In this document: piece by piece, positions 8,175 to 16,091 of the stretch
Layout: each line of letters opens with the position of its first letter
Position numbering within the stretch: position 1 is the first letter of the stretch
Source of the DNA: Enterococcus rivorum
GTDB taxonomy: Bacteria; Bacillota; Bacilli; Lactobacillales; Enterococcaceae
Length of the DNA stretch: 64,000 nt
NCBI RefSeq assembly: GCF_001742285.1
Contig: NZ_MIEK01000078.1
Coordinates: 62,001 to 126,000 of the forward strand
Reading direction: 5' to 3'
Notes under the pieces: model-generated
Databases searched by the model: none
Seen by the model: the letters and a program-made list of their open reading frames with translations, nothing else
Told to the model about the DNA's origin: nothing
Position numbers and translations under genes: made by a program

Positions 8175-8307
8175 TTTCGGCTGTGTTTAAAAACTCCAGC
8201 GACGACTATTTTCATGAATTGGATGTAACTCATTGTCCTAAGCCTCGTTTCGGCACCACATAAGCTATGTTTTCTTCCCGGATTTCTCTGAAATTCACTG
8301 GAAAATT
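8175..8307. repeat. Diverged intergenic repeat, copy B
   Basis: Direct copy of 7926-8060, starting TTTCGGCTGTGTTTAAAAAC and ending CACTGGAAAATT. The two copies are separated by 114 bp of AT-rich sequence and lie in a 501-bp gene-free stretch (7912-8412) between the photolyase and deacetylase genes. Confidence 0.75.
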
Positions 8308-8357
8308 AAGGTTTCTTCATCGCTTTCGGATAAATCCTAGACATCGAAAACTATTTT

Positions 8358-8400
8358 TTGAGGCAAAAATGATATTCGGGGGAGTTCATTCTTGCCTCAA
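8358..8400 (-). terminator. Hairpin after the deacetylase gene
   Basis: TTGAGGCAA at 8358-8366 pairs with TTGCCTCAA at 8392-8400, extended by ATGA/TCAT. It sits 12 bases beyond the ChbG/YdjC stop codon. The T-tract on the minus strand is weak (TAGTTTTC), so termination is likely but not certain. Confidence 0.55.
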
Positions 8401-8412
8401 GTTTAGCTTATT

Positions 8413-9159
8413 TTACAAATCTGCATAAGTTAACAACTGAATGTTTGCTTGCTTCAAGAGTGCTTTAGTGTCAGGATGGATGGCCATCGCGACTTCTTTT
8501 GTTCGTGGAATCGTCAGGCTAGAAGTATTTAATATAAAGTCATCCAAATAGCCAGGGTGTAAAATTAGCATATCTACGCCATCTTTATGAGGTGCTTCAA
8601 CTAATTTCTTCAAACTTTGATAGGGGTTATAGTCTGGTTTCATGCTATCCATCGACACGTAAACTTTTGTTTGATTAACAAGCATAGGTTTTCCATCAAA
8701 AGAAAAACCAGAATATTTTAACTGATATTTTTCCGCAATCATTTGGAGTCCTTTAACCAAATTAGGACTTTCTACTGCATGACCTTCAAAGTATTGAGGT
8801 TGTCTGCCTGTTAGTTCAACAAATTTATGGTATTGGGCTTCAATTTCTAGTAAAACTTCTTCCAAAACAACAAAATCTTCTTTTGCTTGGCGGTATTCTT
8901 TTGAAGACTTAAAGGTTCCTGTGGTTGTCGTAATGCTTGGAATGAATTGAGGATCAGTTAAAGGTTTTCCAACACAAATATTGGTGTGACAGCCATAACA
9001 AACATCAACATTTTTTAATAGGTTTAAACCATGTTCTGTTGCGGGCATATTTACCATGACGCCTACATTATTTACGACCCCCTCTAAAACAGATTTTGCA
9101 ATCCCATAATTTATTGCTTCAGAGTAACCTAAGTCATCTGCTCGAATTAAAATAGCCAT
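8413..9159 (-). CDS. ChbG/YdjC-family carbohydrate deacetylase
   Basis: Cytoplasmic metal-dependent hydrolase of 248 residues. The family removes the acetyl group from N-acetylated oligosaccharide phosphates such as diacetylchitobiose-6-phosphate. Visible metal-site motifs are RADDLGYSEAINYGI at the start, HTNICVGKPL (about 58-67), GHAVESPN (about 125) and LHPGYLDD (about 200-207). It directly follows the EIIBC gene (9160), so the imported and phosphorylated sugar is probably its substrate. No glycosidase is in the operon. Whether the sugar is a chitin or cell-wall fragment is inference. Confidence 0.88.
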   Translation of the reverse strand: MAILIRADDLGYSEAINYGIAKSVLEGVVNNVGVMVNMPATEHGLNLLKNVDVCYGCHTNICVGKPLTDPQFIPSITTTTGTFKSSKEYRQAKEDFVVLEEVLLEIEAQYHKFVELTGRQPQYFEGHAVESPNLVKGLQMIAEKYQLKYSGFSFDGKPMLVNQTKVYVSMDSMKPDYNPYQSLKKLVEAPHKDGVDMLILHPGYLDDFILNTSSLTIPRTKEVAMAIHPDTKALLKQANIQLLTYADL

Positions 9160-10575
9160 TTATTTCACCTGTCCTTTCTGTTCCACTCCAATCAAATAGG
9201 TAACAATCGCTGAGACTAAAATCGCAATCAAGCCACTAATGACCCCATTGATTAAATTTATTGTAGAGCCACCAGCATAAGCACTTAATGCCAAAAAATT
9301 AGCAACGGGGACTAGTGCGTAAGCCGTCACACCTGTAATTGATGCATAAACAGCCCCAGCAAATCCACCCGCCATTAAGCCCACAAAGGGACGTCTATAT
9401 TTTACGGCAACGCCATACATCCCTGGCTCAGTGACACCGCCAATGATTCCAGCAATTACATAACTCCAAGCTAAGTTCCGCTCTTCTGAATTTTTGATTC
9501 TTAAAGCGGCGCCTAAACACATTCCTGTGACTGCCATACTTGCAGCAACGGCTCCCAACGTAACAAAATTATCTGATCCATTAGCAGAAAATAGCATAAT
9601 CATAGTGGTAATCATTAATAAGTGCATGCCAGTCATGACTAAAAATTGCCATAATGCGCCAACCAGTCCGATAGCTAACAAATGAGCAATGCCGCCTAAG
9701 TTTCCGAAAGCTAAGATTCCTTCTGTCAGATAATTCCCAGCAAAGTTTCCAGCAGGTCCAATGATAATCAGTGTCAATGGAATCATTACGGCAATCGTAA
9801 GTGTTGGAGCAAAAATTGTTTTTAATGTAGTAGGTAAATGTTTTTTAAAGAATTTTTCAACATAAGACATGATCCAGACTGAAAAAATAATGGGAATCAC
9901 AGTACTGGCATAAAGTTGAGGCTGTGCAGGAATCCCATAGACGCTGAAGTTTTTCCCATCAGTAACTAGTTGAACAAAAGTTGGATGAATCATAATTCCA
10001 CCTAAAAACATAGCGACAACAGTGGTTACGTGGAATTTTTTAGAAGCAGTATAGGCGATAAAAATGGGGAAGAAATAGAATCCAGCATCACCAACAAAGG
10101 TAAGTAAAGTAAATAAATCAGAGCCTTCTGCAATGAGGTTCAACATTCCAGGACCTAATACTGCAACAAGCATTTTGAACATAGAAGCAGCTACTAAAAG
10201 AGGAATTAAAGGAGTTAAGCAGCCAGCCAATGCATCTAAAATCTTATTACCGACTTTTTTCAAGGTGAGTTTTTCTTTTGGCGTATCAAGGTTTTCCTGT
10301 ATGGGCGTACTATATTCAAAGCCTCCTATTTGACATAAGCTAGTATAAACTTGTTCTACCGTTTGGCCGATAATTATTTGTAGCTGACCACCAGATCGTG
10401 CAACACCAAGTACTCCTGGAATAGATGTTAAAGTTTTTTCTTGAACCAAACTATTGTCTTTGATATTAAAACGTAATCTAGTCATACAATGAGTCACATA
10501 AGAGATGTTGTCTTTTCCACCAATGCTTGCCAATATTTGGCTAGCCAATTGTTCGTATTGTTTATTTTTATCCAT
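9160..10575 (-). CDS. PTS transporter EIIBC, beta-glucoside/sucrose type
   Basis: Sugar-specific PTS permease of 471 residues. Residues 1-90 form an EIIB domain with phospho-cysteine C30 in THCMTRLRF and the GVLGVARSGGQLQIIIG motif. Residues 110-470 are the EIIC membrane channel with about ten helices. No EIIA domain is attached, so a general EIIA must donate phosphate. I chose ATG 10575, preceded by TGAGGAG; an in-frame start 15 bases upstream overlaps that site. It lies between an antiterminator gene and a deacetylase gene on one transcript. An N-acetylated disaccharide is a reasonable guess for the substrate. Confidence 0.9.
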   Translation of the reverse strand: MDKNKQYEQLASQILASIGGKDNISYVTHCMTRLRFNIKDNSLVQEKTLTSIPGVLGVARSGGQLQIIIGQTVEQVYTSLCQIGGFEYSTPIQENLDTPKEKLTLKKVGNKILDALAGCLTPLIPLLVAASMFKMLVAVLGPGMLNLIAEGSDLFTLLTFVGDAGFYFFPIFIAYTASKKFHVTTVVAMFLGGIMIHPTFVQLVTDGKNFSVYGIPAQPQLYASTVIPIIFSVWIMSYVEKFFKKHLPTTLKTIFAPTLTIAVMIPLTLIIIGPAGNFAGNYLTEGILAFGNLGGIAHLLAIGLVGALWQFLVMTGMHLLMITTMIMLFSANGSDNFVTLGAVAASMAVTGMCLGAALRIKNSEERNLAWSYVIAGIIGGVTEPGMYGVAVKYRRPFVGLMAGGFAGAVYASITGVTAYALVPVANFLALSAYAGGSTINLINGVISGLIAILVSAIVTYLIGVEQKGQVK

Positions 10576-10586
10576 GTTGATTCTCC

Positions 10587-11414
10587 TCATTGGTTATTTT
10601 TTATGATGCGATTTATATGAATCATTAAGTAAAGTAGCTCATCGTCGGTACTTTTTACCTTTAAAGTTTGCTGAATCAGTTCAGCGATTGCGATAGAGCA
10701 TTCATAAGCTTTTGGGCTATTTTCTTTCATTGTTTCAAAGAGTGGTTCATTACTGTCTATAAATTGTTCTTCTTGTTGGATTCTTTTAATGTAATAGCGT
10801 AAATGCATGACAAATCGATTATAGTGAAAGTCATTTTTATTCAATTGAGTTTGAAAGCTATCTTCAATTAATGCTGAGCATAGGTCAATTAACTCGTCGA
10901 CATTTGGCTCGTTCTCATTTACTTCTATTTCTTCTTGGGCATTGACAAAGTGCATGGCAATTGTGGTGATTTCGGAATCTGGTAAGGTGATGAATAGTTT
11001 TTTTTGAACCAGCTCTATGGCAGATTGGCCCAATTCAGTTTCACGAGGATAGAGTTGCTGGATGTCATAAGAAAAGATTAGTTTCATGTCTTTGAATTTC
11101 TTCATTCTTGTAATCGCAAATTGTAAGTGGTCAGCTAAACTAAAGACCATATTGGGATTTAAGTTTTTACTCAGTTTAATTTGAGCTAATTTTACGATTT
11201 CAGCACTGATGTCAAAGATAGCTTGCGGAATTTCACTTAATAGTTGATAGTAGTGAGCATTTAACTGATAAAAAGTCATGGAAATTTTGCTTAAATCATT
11301 GAGTTCATAAGGCATTTTAGGAAAACCAATACCGATGCCAAATGCAACAAGTTCATTTCCGTTAGCATCCTGACAGACTGCCACATTATTATTTATTTTT
11401 TTTACAACCTTCAT
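10587..11414 (-). CDS. BglG/LicT-family transcription antiterminator
   Basis: RNA-binding regulator of 275 residues. The CAT RNA-binding domain fills residues 1-55 (VVKKINNNVAVCQDANGNE, then GIGFPK). Two PTS regulation domains follow: PRD1 about 65-170 with HLQFAITRMKK, PRD2 about 175-275 with HLRYYIKRIQQ and YLMIHINRI. When its sugar is present it binds the RAT hairpin in its own leader and prevents terminator folding. ATG 11414 follows AAGGAGG. The cognate RAT and overlapping terminator are visible at 11445-11524. EIIBC probably inactivates it by phosphorylation when sugar is absent. Confidence 0.93.
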   Translation of the reverse strand: MKVVKKINNNVAVCQDANGNELVAFGIGIGFPKMPYELNDLSKISMTFYQLNAHYYQLLSEIPQAIFDISAEIVKLAQIKLSKNLNPNMVFSLADHLQFAITRMKKFKDMKLIFSYDIQQLYPRETELGQSAIELVQKKLFITLPDSEITTIAMHFVNAQEEIEVNENEPNVDELIDLCSALIEDSFQTQLNKNDFHYNRFVMHLRYYIKRIQQEEQFIDSNEPLFETMKENSPKAYECSIAIAELIQQTLKVKSTDDELLYLMIHINRIIKNNQ

Positions 11415-11444
11415 TACACATCCTCCTTCCTCTTTAGTTAACGC

Positions 11445-11524
11445 AAAAACTCTATCTGGGCACACTAAACCTAAGAATAATCACCTCATTCTTATGGTAA
11501 TGCCTCCAAACAGAGTTACAATCC
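11445..11524 (-). promoter_or_regulatory. RAT antiterminator / terminator switch
   Basis: The minus-strand leader has a RAT element at 11496-11524, starting GGATTGTAACTC and ending GGAGGCATTACC, matching the BglG/LicT target. Its inner part CTCTGTTTGG (11506-11515) can instead pair with CCAGATAGAG (11450-11459) using two G-U pairs, followed by five T at 11445-11449. The two folds exclude each other. A small hairpin TAAGAAT/ATTCTTA lies inside the terminator loop. Confidence 0.88.
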
Positions 11525-11545
11525 ACTTTATATTTTATTACGTTT

Positions 11546-11574
11546 AGTATAGCACGGAAAGATAGCGTTTTCAA
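11546..11574 (-). promoter_or_regulatory. Promoter of the antiterminator-EIIBC operon with overlapping cre site
   Basis: On the minus strand TTGAAA (11569-11574) and TATACT (11546-11551) are 17 bp apart, a near-ideal sigma-A promoter. TGAAAACGCTATCT (11560-11573) overlaps the -35 box and matches the cre consensus at 13 of 14 positions, so CcpA would block polymerase directly. Confidence 0.85.
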
Positions 11575-11677
11575 TCTATCTTTTTTTATATAAAACTAAA
11601 AAATCGTGAGAAGCCTAATCATTGATGGGGAAAATAACGATAAAAATATCAATGGATAGAAAAGATTAATTATTCTA

Positions 11678-11729
11678 TTGACTTTCCATAGAAAACGCTT
11701 TATATTAAAGACGTATTAACACGTATTAA
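11678..11729 (+). promoter_or_regulatory. Promoter of the mannose-family PTS operon, with cre-like and GntR-operator candidates
   Basis: TTGACT (11678-11683) and TATATT (11701-11706) are 17 bp apart. The spacer holds a weaker cre-like AGAAAACGCTTTAT (11690-11703). Just downstream, TTAACACGTATTAA (11716-11729) is a palindrome except for one pair and overlaps two copies of ACGTATTAA. It is the best candidate operator for the GntR-type regulator encoded first in the operon. Confidence 0.75.
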
Positions 11730-11766
11730 AAATGACTATATTCAAATTATTCTAAGAGGTGAAAAC

Positions 11767-12498
11767 ATGGAGAAATTAGAATCTAACGCAGTAGCACCAT
11801 TGTATAAACAATTGTATGAAGCGTTACTAGCTAAGGTGAAATCTGGTGAATATCAAGTTGGGGACAAGATCCCTTCCGAAGAGCAGTTAATTAGAATTTA
11901 TGGTGTGAGTCGAGTCACTGTTCGAAATGCAATTAAGCAATTAGTAGATGAAAATATTTTAGTCAAACGTCATGGAAAAGGAACTTTTGTTTCAATGCCA
12001 GCGTACATTGAAAGTATGACAGCAGGGGGAAGTTTTACGGAATCAGGACTTCAAATGCAGAAAAAACCAGGGACGAAAGTTGTCTCAGTGGAAGAAAAAG
12101 AAGCAACTGGACATGTGGCACAAGCTTTAGGAATTGAAAAAGGGCAGTATGTCATTGCGATTGAACGAGTGCGTTTGCTAGATGGAACAGCAGCTATTTT
12201 TGAAGTGGATTATTTTAGAAATGATTTTGACTTTATGCTAGAGGTGAATTTGGCAGATGAATCATTATTGGACACCTTGCGGACACATGGTGGTTTAATT
12301 GCATCTTATTTTGACAATATCATAGAAATTTCTTTGGCAGATGAAAAAGTTGCCCGATATCTTGGCGTGGAAGAAGAAGAGCCTTTGGTGAAAATTAATC
12401 AAACGGTGATTGACGAAAAAAATCAAATTCTTTATTTTAACGAGCAATATATTCGTAGTGAAATATATAAAGTAGCGATTCGATCCTATAACAAATAG
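11767..12498 (+). CDS. GntR-family regulator with UTRA domain (HutC type)
   Basis: Transcriptional regulator of 243 residues. Winged helix at about 10-75, with PLYKQLYEALLAKVKSGEY, then SEEQLIRIYGVSRVTVRNAI and wing KRHGKGTFV. The UTRA ligand-binding domain (about 95-235) contains YVIAIERVRLLDG and ends YFNEQYIRSEIYKVAI. Such proteins usually bind a phosphorylated sugar made by their own pathway. It is the first gene of the EIIA-BtpA-EIIB-EIIC-EIID operon and probably represses it through the palindrome at 11716-11729. GAGGTG precedes the ATG. Confidence 0.93.
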   Translation: MEKLESNAVAPLYKQLYEALLAKVKSGEYQVGDKIPSEEQLIRIYGVSRVTVRNAIKQLVDENILVKRHGKGTFVSMPAYIESMTAGGSFTESGLQMQKKPGTKVVSVEEKEATGHVAQALGIEKGQYVIAIERVRLLDGTAAIFEVDYFRNDFDFMLEVNLADESLLDTLRTHGGLIASYFDNIIEISLADEKVARYLGVEEEEPLVKINQTVIDEKNQILYFNEQYIRSEIYKVAIRSYNK

Positions 12499-12514
12499 TA
12501 AGGGAGAGGGGATT

Positions 12515-12925
12515 ATGAGAAAAATATATATTGCAACTCATGGAGATTTTTCAAAAGGATTAAAGCATTCACTAGAAATGATTGTCGGAGAAGCGGCCAA
12601 AGAAATTCAAACGTTCAGTCTTTATCCTTGGGAAAGTGCCACAGATTTTTCTGAGAAATTAAAGAAAGAGCTCGCTCAAAATAAAGTAGATGACTATATT
12701 TTGCTAGGAGATTTGTTCGGTGCCAGTGTCGTCAATGCTTTGCTAGAAACAACTGCTTTTAAAAACGTGATTTTGATTTCAGGTGTCAATTTGAATTTAG
12801 CATTAGAACTTTTACTGGCTGGTCCAGAAAGGCTAACGGAGGAAGAAATCCAAGAAATTATTTTTCAAGCACAACAAGGAATCCGACGCGTCACAATTGA
12901 AAATTTAGAAAATGAAGAGTTTTAA
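12515..12925 (+). CDS. PTS EIIA, mannose family
   Basis: Cytoplasmic phosphocarrier of 136 residues that takes phosphate from HPr and passes it to the EIIB encoded two genes on. Phospho-accepting histidine is H9 in IATHGDFSKG. The conserved second motif is LLGDLFGASVVNALL (about 68-82), then LISGVNLNLALELL. It stands as an independent EIIA, whereas mannose-type systems often fuse EIIA and EIIB. It starts 16 bases after the GntR gene with AAGGGAGAGGGG upstream. Confidence 0.92.
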   Translation: MRKIYIATHGDFSKGLKHSLEMIVGEAAKEIQTFSLYPWESATDFSEKLKKELAQNKVDDYILLGDLFGASVVNALLETTAFKNVILISGVNLNLALELLLAGPERLTEEEIQEIIFQAQQGIRRVTIENLENEEF

Positions 12926-12937
12926 GGAGGATGCAAC

Positions 12938-13690
12938 GTGAATAAAAAAGCAACATTTTTATCCTTATTTCAAGAGAAAAAGCCGATTATTGGTGTGATT
13001 CATTTGAAAGGAGATAGTGATGAGGAGATATTAGAACGTGCCAAAAAAGAGATTCAAATTTACGTAGAAAATGGAATTGATGGCATTCTGATGGAAAATT
13101 ATTACGGGAACTACTATGACTTGGAGAAAGCAATTCAATATATCAAGTCTCTAAATCTGTCACTGCCTATTGGGGTAAATGTCTTAAATGTTGATCCTTT
13201 AGGTTTTCATCTAGCTAAAAAATATGGGCTGCAATTTATGCAAATCGATTCGGTTGTAGGACATGTAAAATCACGGGATGAAGCCTCTCTTCAGGAATTT
13301 TTCGATTTGTACAGAAGTACCTGTCAGGCAAAATTAATTGGAGGAGTTCGTTTTAAATATCAACCTGTTTTATCTGAAAAAACAGTAGCAGAAGATTTAG
13401 CGATTGCAACGACACGCTGTGATGCTATAGCTGTAACTGAAAACGCTACCGGGGAAGAAACCTCTTTAGCTAAAATCGAGTTGTTCCGTAAAGAATTACC
13501 AGAATTTCCACTGATTGTTGCGGCAGGAGTAACGAAAGAAAATGCAAAAGCGCAGTTAAGAATTTGTGATGCAGCGATTGTCGGCAGTTATTTTAAAGAC
13601 ACTCGAAAAGATACTGGAGATATTTGTGCAGAACATGTAGCTGAATTTATGGCAATGATTAAAGAATTAAGGAGTGAGTTGAATGATTAA
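12938..13690 (+). CDS. BtpA/SgcQ-family TIM-barrel protein
   Basis: Soluble protein of 250 residues with the BtpA-family pattern: GVIHLKGDSDEEI at the start, NGIDGILMENYYGNYYD (about 48-64), GVNVLNVDP (about 87-95), DAIAVTENATGEET (about 168-181) and the phosphate-site-like VAAGVTKENA (about 195-204). BtpA was named for photosystem I biogenesis in cyanobacteria, while SgcQ relatives lie in sugar PTS operons like this one. The role is probably an aldolase- or epimerase-like step on the imported sugar phosphate; that is inference. Its end overlaps the EIIB start by eight bases. Confidence 0.85.
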   Translation: MNKKATFLSLFQEKKPIIGVIHLKGDSDEEILERAKKEIQIYVENGIDGILMENYYGNYYDLEKAIQYIKSLNLSLPIGVNVLNVDPLGFHLAKKYGLQFMQIDSVVGHVKSRDEASLQEFFDLYRSTCQAKLIGGVRFKYQPVLSEKTVAEDLAIATTRCDAIAVTENATGEETSLAKIELFRKELPEFPLIVAAGVTKENAKAQLRICDAAIVGSYFKDTRKDTGDICAEHVAEFMAMIKELRSELND

Positions 13691-14156
13691 AATGTTGCGT
13701 GTGGATCATCGCTTGATTCATGGTCAAGTGGGTTTTACTTGGACAAAATTTTTAGAGGCAGATTGCATTCTAATTGCTAGTGACGATTTAATTAAAGACG
13801 AGTTAAAAATGAGTGCAATGAAAATGGCAAAGCCTTCTGGTGTTAAATTGGTAATGAAAAACATTGACGATTCAGTAAAAGCATTAAATTCCGGTGTGAC
13901 AGATAAGTATAAACTATTTATTTTGTGTGAATCTGTGGAGGACATGTATCAATTAGTGAAAAGAGTTCCGATAATGACTGAAATTAATCTTGGTGGGATG
14001 AAAAATGGGAGCGATCGAGTCCAAGTATCGAAAGCAGTACATTTATCAGAAAGAGATATCGAAAGAATCCGGGAACTATTAGCGGATGGAAAAAAATTGA
14101 CGGTTCAGTTAGTACCTGATGACTCAGCCACAGCGGTTGAAAAGTTATTACCATAA
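13683..14156 (+). CDS. PTS EIIB, mannose/fructose/sorbose family
   Basis: Cytoplasmic phosphotransfer protein of 157 residues. Phospho-histidine is H13 in the invariant DHRLIHGQVGF motif. The fold continues with IASDDLIKDELKMSAMKMA and ends with TVQLVPDDSA. Length is normal for a stand-alone EIIB. It overlaps the BtpA-like gene by eight bases, with ribosome site AAGGAGTGAG inside that gene, so translation is coupled. Confidence 0.93.
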   Translation: MIKMLRVDHRLIHGQVGFTWTKFLEADCILIASDDLIKDELKMSAMKMAKPSGVKLVMKNIDDSVKALNSGVTDKYKLFILCESVEDMYQLVKRVPIMTEINLGGMKNGSDRVQVSKAVHLSERDIERIRELLADGKKLTVQLVPDDSATAVEKLLP

Positions 14157-14189
14157 AAACAGATCGGTTTGGAAGGAGGAAGAGAAAGT

Positions 14190-14960
14190 ATGGAAGTTAC
14201 GTTTATTCGAGTGTTGTTGATGTTTGGAATTGCATTTTTTGCTTATATGCATAGCTGGTTTGGTTCAACAATGTGGAATCGGCCGATTGTCGTTGCACCA
14301 TTAGTAGGGTTAGCGCTAGGAGACCTGGAAGCTGGAATCAAGTTAGGAGCCACTTTAGAATTAGTTTTTATGGGAGCTTTTCCCGTGGGGGCTAGTAATC
14401 CGCCAGACTTTGTTTCAGGAACGATTATTGCAACCGCCTATGTTATTATGAGTGGGCAATCCATTTCCAGTGCTGTTATTTTAGCAGTGCCAATAGCAAC
14501 CTTAGTGCTATTAATTGATAATTTGCAAATGACCTTCTTACTTACAGGAGCCAGCCACTTAGCTGATAGAGAAGCTGAAAAAGGCAATATCAAAGGAGTA
14601 GAAAGAATTCAGATTATTGCAGGAATTGGAAACAAAATTTTACTTGCATTAATTGTTGCATTAGGCTTTTACTTAGGAGTTCCTTTCATTGAAACCGTTC
14701 TTTCCTATGTCCCTGAGTTTGTGACTCATGGTTTAGATATCGCGGCAGGAATTATTCCAGCAATTGGGTTTGCCATGCTCGCTCGAATGATGGTGACTAA
14801 AAAAATGGTGCCATTTCTATTATTAGGTTTTCTGTTAGCGGCGTATCTAAATATTACCGTTGTTGGAATTGCATTATTTGGAATTGTTGTTATTTTACTC
14901 TACATGAATTTCAATGAGAATCAACCAAAGGAGGCCTACCCCGATGACAACGAATTCTAA
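14190..14960 (+). CDS. PTS EIIC, mannose/fructose/sorbose family
   Basis: Membrane channel subunit of 256 residues with about seven or eight helices. Typical motifs are GDLEAGIKLGATLELVFMG (about 44-62), PVGASNPPDF and GFAMLARMM near the end. I prefer ATG 14190, with GGAAGGAGG ten bases upstream; an in-frame TTG at 14169 overlaps that ribosome site. The end overlaps the EIID gene by 17 bp. Works with EIID; the substrate is not readable from sequence. Confidence 0.93.
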   Translation: MEVTFIRVLLMFGIAFFAYMHSWFGSTMWNRPIVVAPLVGLALGDLEAGIKLGATLELVFMGAFPVGASNPPDFVSGTIIATAYVIMSGQSISSAVILAVPIATLVLLIDNLQMTFLLTGASHLADREAEKGNIKGVERIQIIAGIGNKILLALIVALGFYLGVPFIETVLSYVPEFVTHGLDIAAGIIPAIGFAMLARMMVTKKMVPFLLLGFLLAAYLNITVVGIALFGIVVILLYMNFNENQPKEAYPDDNEF

Positions 14961-15786
14961 AGAAAAGTCAACGACGATTTCACCAGAGTCTAAAATTACG
15001 AAAAAAGATTTCTGGTCGGTATTTTTCCGTTCCATGACGTTAGATTCTTCTTGGAACTATGAGCGGATGCAGAATTTGGCGTACGCTTTTGCAATGGCTC
15101 CGATTATTCGACGTTTATATCAAACGCCAGAAGATCGAAAAGAAGCATTAGAAAGACATCTTGAATTTATGTCGGTAACGCCGCATATCTCTACACTTCT
15201 GTTCGGGATTTCAGGTGCAATGGAGGAAGAAAATACTAAAAACCGAGAGTTTAATCCGGCCAGTATTAATGCAGTGAAATCCAGTTTGATGGGACCTATG
15301 GCTGGAATTGGCGATTCATTTTTCTGGGGCACGTTAAAAGTTATTGCTTCAGGGGTTGCTATATCTTTAGCGAAGCAAGGAAACGTTTTTGGTCCGATAG
15401 CCTTCTTACTGATTATTAATGTCCCTCATTTTATTTTACGCTATATTTGCTTAGACAAAGGGTTTAAGCTTGGAGCGAAATTCTTTAGTGATGTTGGTGA
15501 TAGTGGTGTAATTGAAAAAGTTACCAATGCAGCGTCGATTCTAGGACTCATGGTAATTGGTGGGATGACCGCTTCCAATGTGGTTTTTGAATTAACAGCT
15601 AAAGTTGGAAGTGGAAAGATAGCGGCACCATTGCAAGAGTATGTAGATCAAATAATGTTGGGCTTTTTCCCAGCCCTCTTTTTCTTAATCATTTATTGGT
15701 TGTTAGGGAAAAAAGTGAAGACTACAACGCTGTTAATCGGAGTTATTGTAATTTCTATACTTTTTGCAGCCTTGGGTGTTGCTTAA
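14944..15786 (+). CDS. PTS EIID, mannose/fructose/sorbose family
   Basis: Partner membrane subunit of 280 residues unique to mannose-type PTS. Motifs include MTLDSSWNYERMQNLAYAFA (about 30-49), RHLEFMSVTPHISTLLFGI, GPMAGIGDSFFWGTLK (about 118-133) and a hydrophobic C-terminus. ATG 14944 follows AAAGGAGGCC; an in-frame ATG 30 bases upstream lies well inside EIIC and lacks a ribosome site. Last gene of the operon, followed by a terminator at 15862. Confidence 0.94.
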   Translation: MTTNSKEKSTTISPESKITKKDFWSVFFRSMTLDSSWNYERMQNLAYAFAMAPIIRRLYQTPEDRKEALERHLEFMSVTPHISTLLFGISGAMEEENTKNREFNPASINAVKSSLMGPMAGIGDSFFWGTLKVIASGVAISLAKQGNVFGPIAFLLIINVPHFILRYICLDKGFKLGAKFFSDVGDSGVIEKVTNAASILGLMVIGGMTASNVVFELTAKVGSGKIAAPLQEYVDQIMLGFFPALFFLIIYWLLGKKVKTTTLLIGVIVISILFAALGVA

Positions 15787-15861
15787 GAGAGGATTTTATA
15801 TGAAGTTACTTTTGAGTAAATTGTATAAAGTCTTGCTTATATGAACATCTTATATTTTTAG

Positions 15862-15900
15862 AGAATCTACACTGGAATAATCAGTGTAGGTTCTTTTTAT
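15862..15900 (+). terminator. Terminator of the mannose-family PTS operon
   Basis: AGAATCTACACTG pairs with CAGTGTAGGTTCT over a seven-base loop, followed by TTTTATTTTT. The gap 15787-16091 holds this and a partial cre-like TGAAAGCGTTATTG at 16034-16047 in front of the next gene. Confidence 0.85.
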
Positions 15901-16091
15901 TTTTCAAAAATAAGTTCTTTCTAAACAAATAGAGTAAACATGAAGTCGTATTGTGAAAGGTTCGTTTAAGTCAATTATTTCATAAGTCTTTATTCTAAAC
16001 TTTTCAACGAGAATAGACTAAAATGAAAGAGGTTGAAAGCGTTATTGGTTATTTGAACCAAGAAGTGAGTTGAAAATGGGGGAATCTTAAT

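Noticed and set aside
8048-8233. 61-codon leftward frame in the repeat region
   Set aside because: It runs across parts of both repeat copies and has no ribosome site; the repeats explain the sequence.
15800-15844. 14-codon frame after the EIID gene (MKLLLSKLYKVLLI)
   Set aside because: It has a weak ribosome site but nothing supports translation; more likely part of the operon's 3' end.
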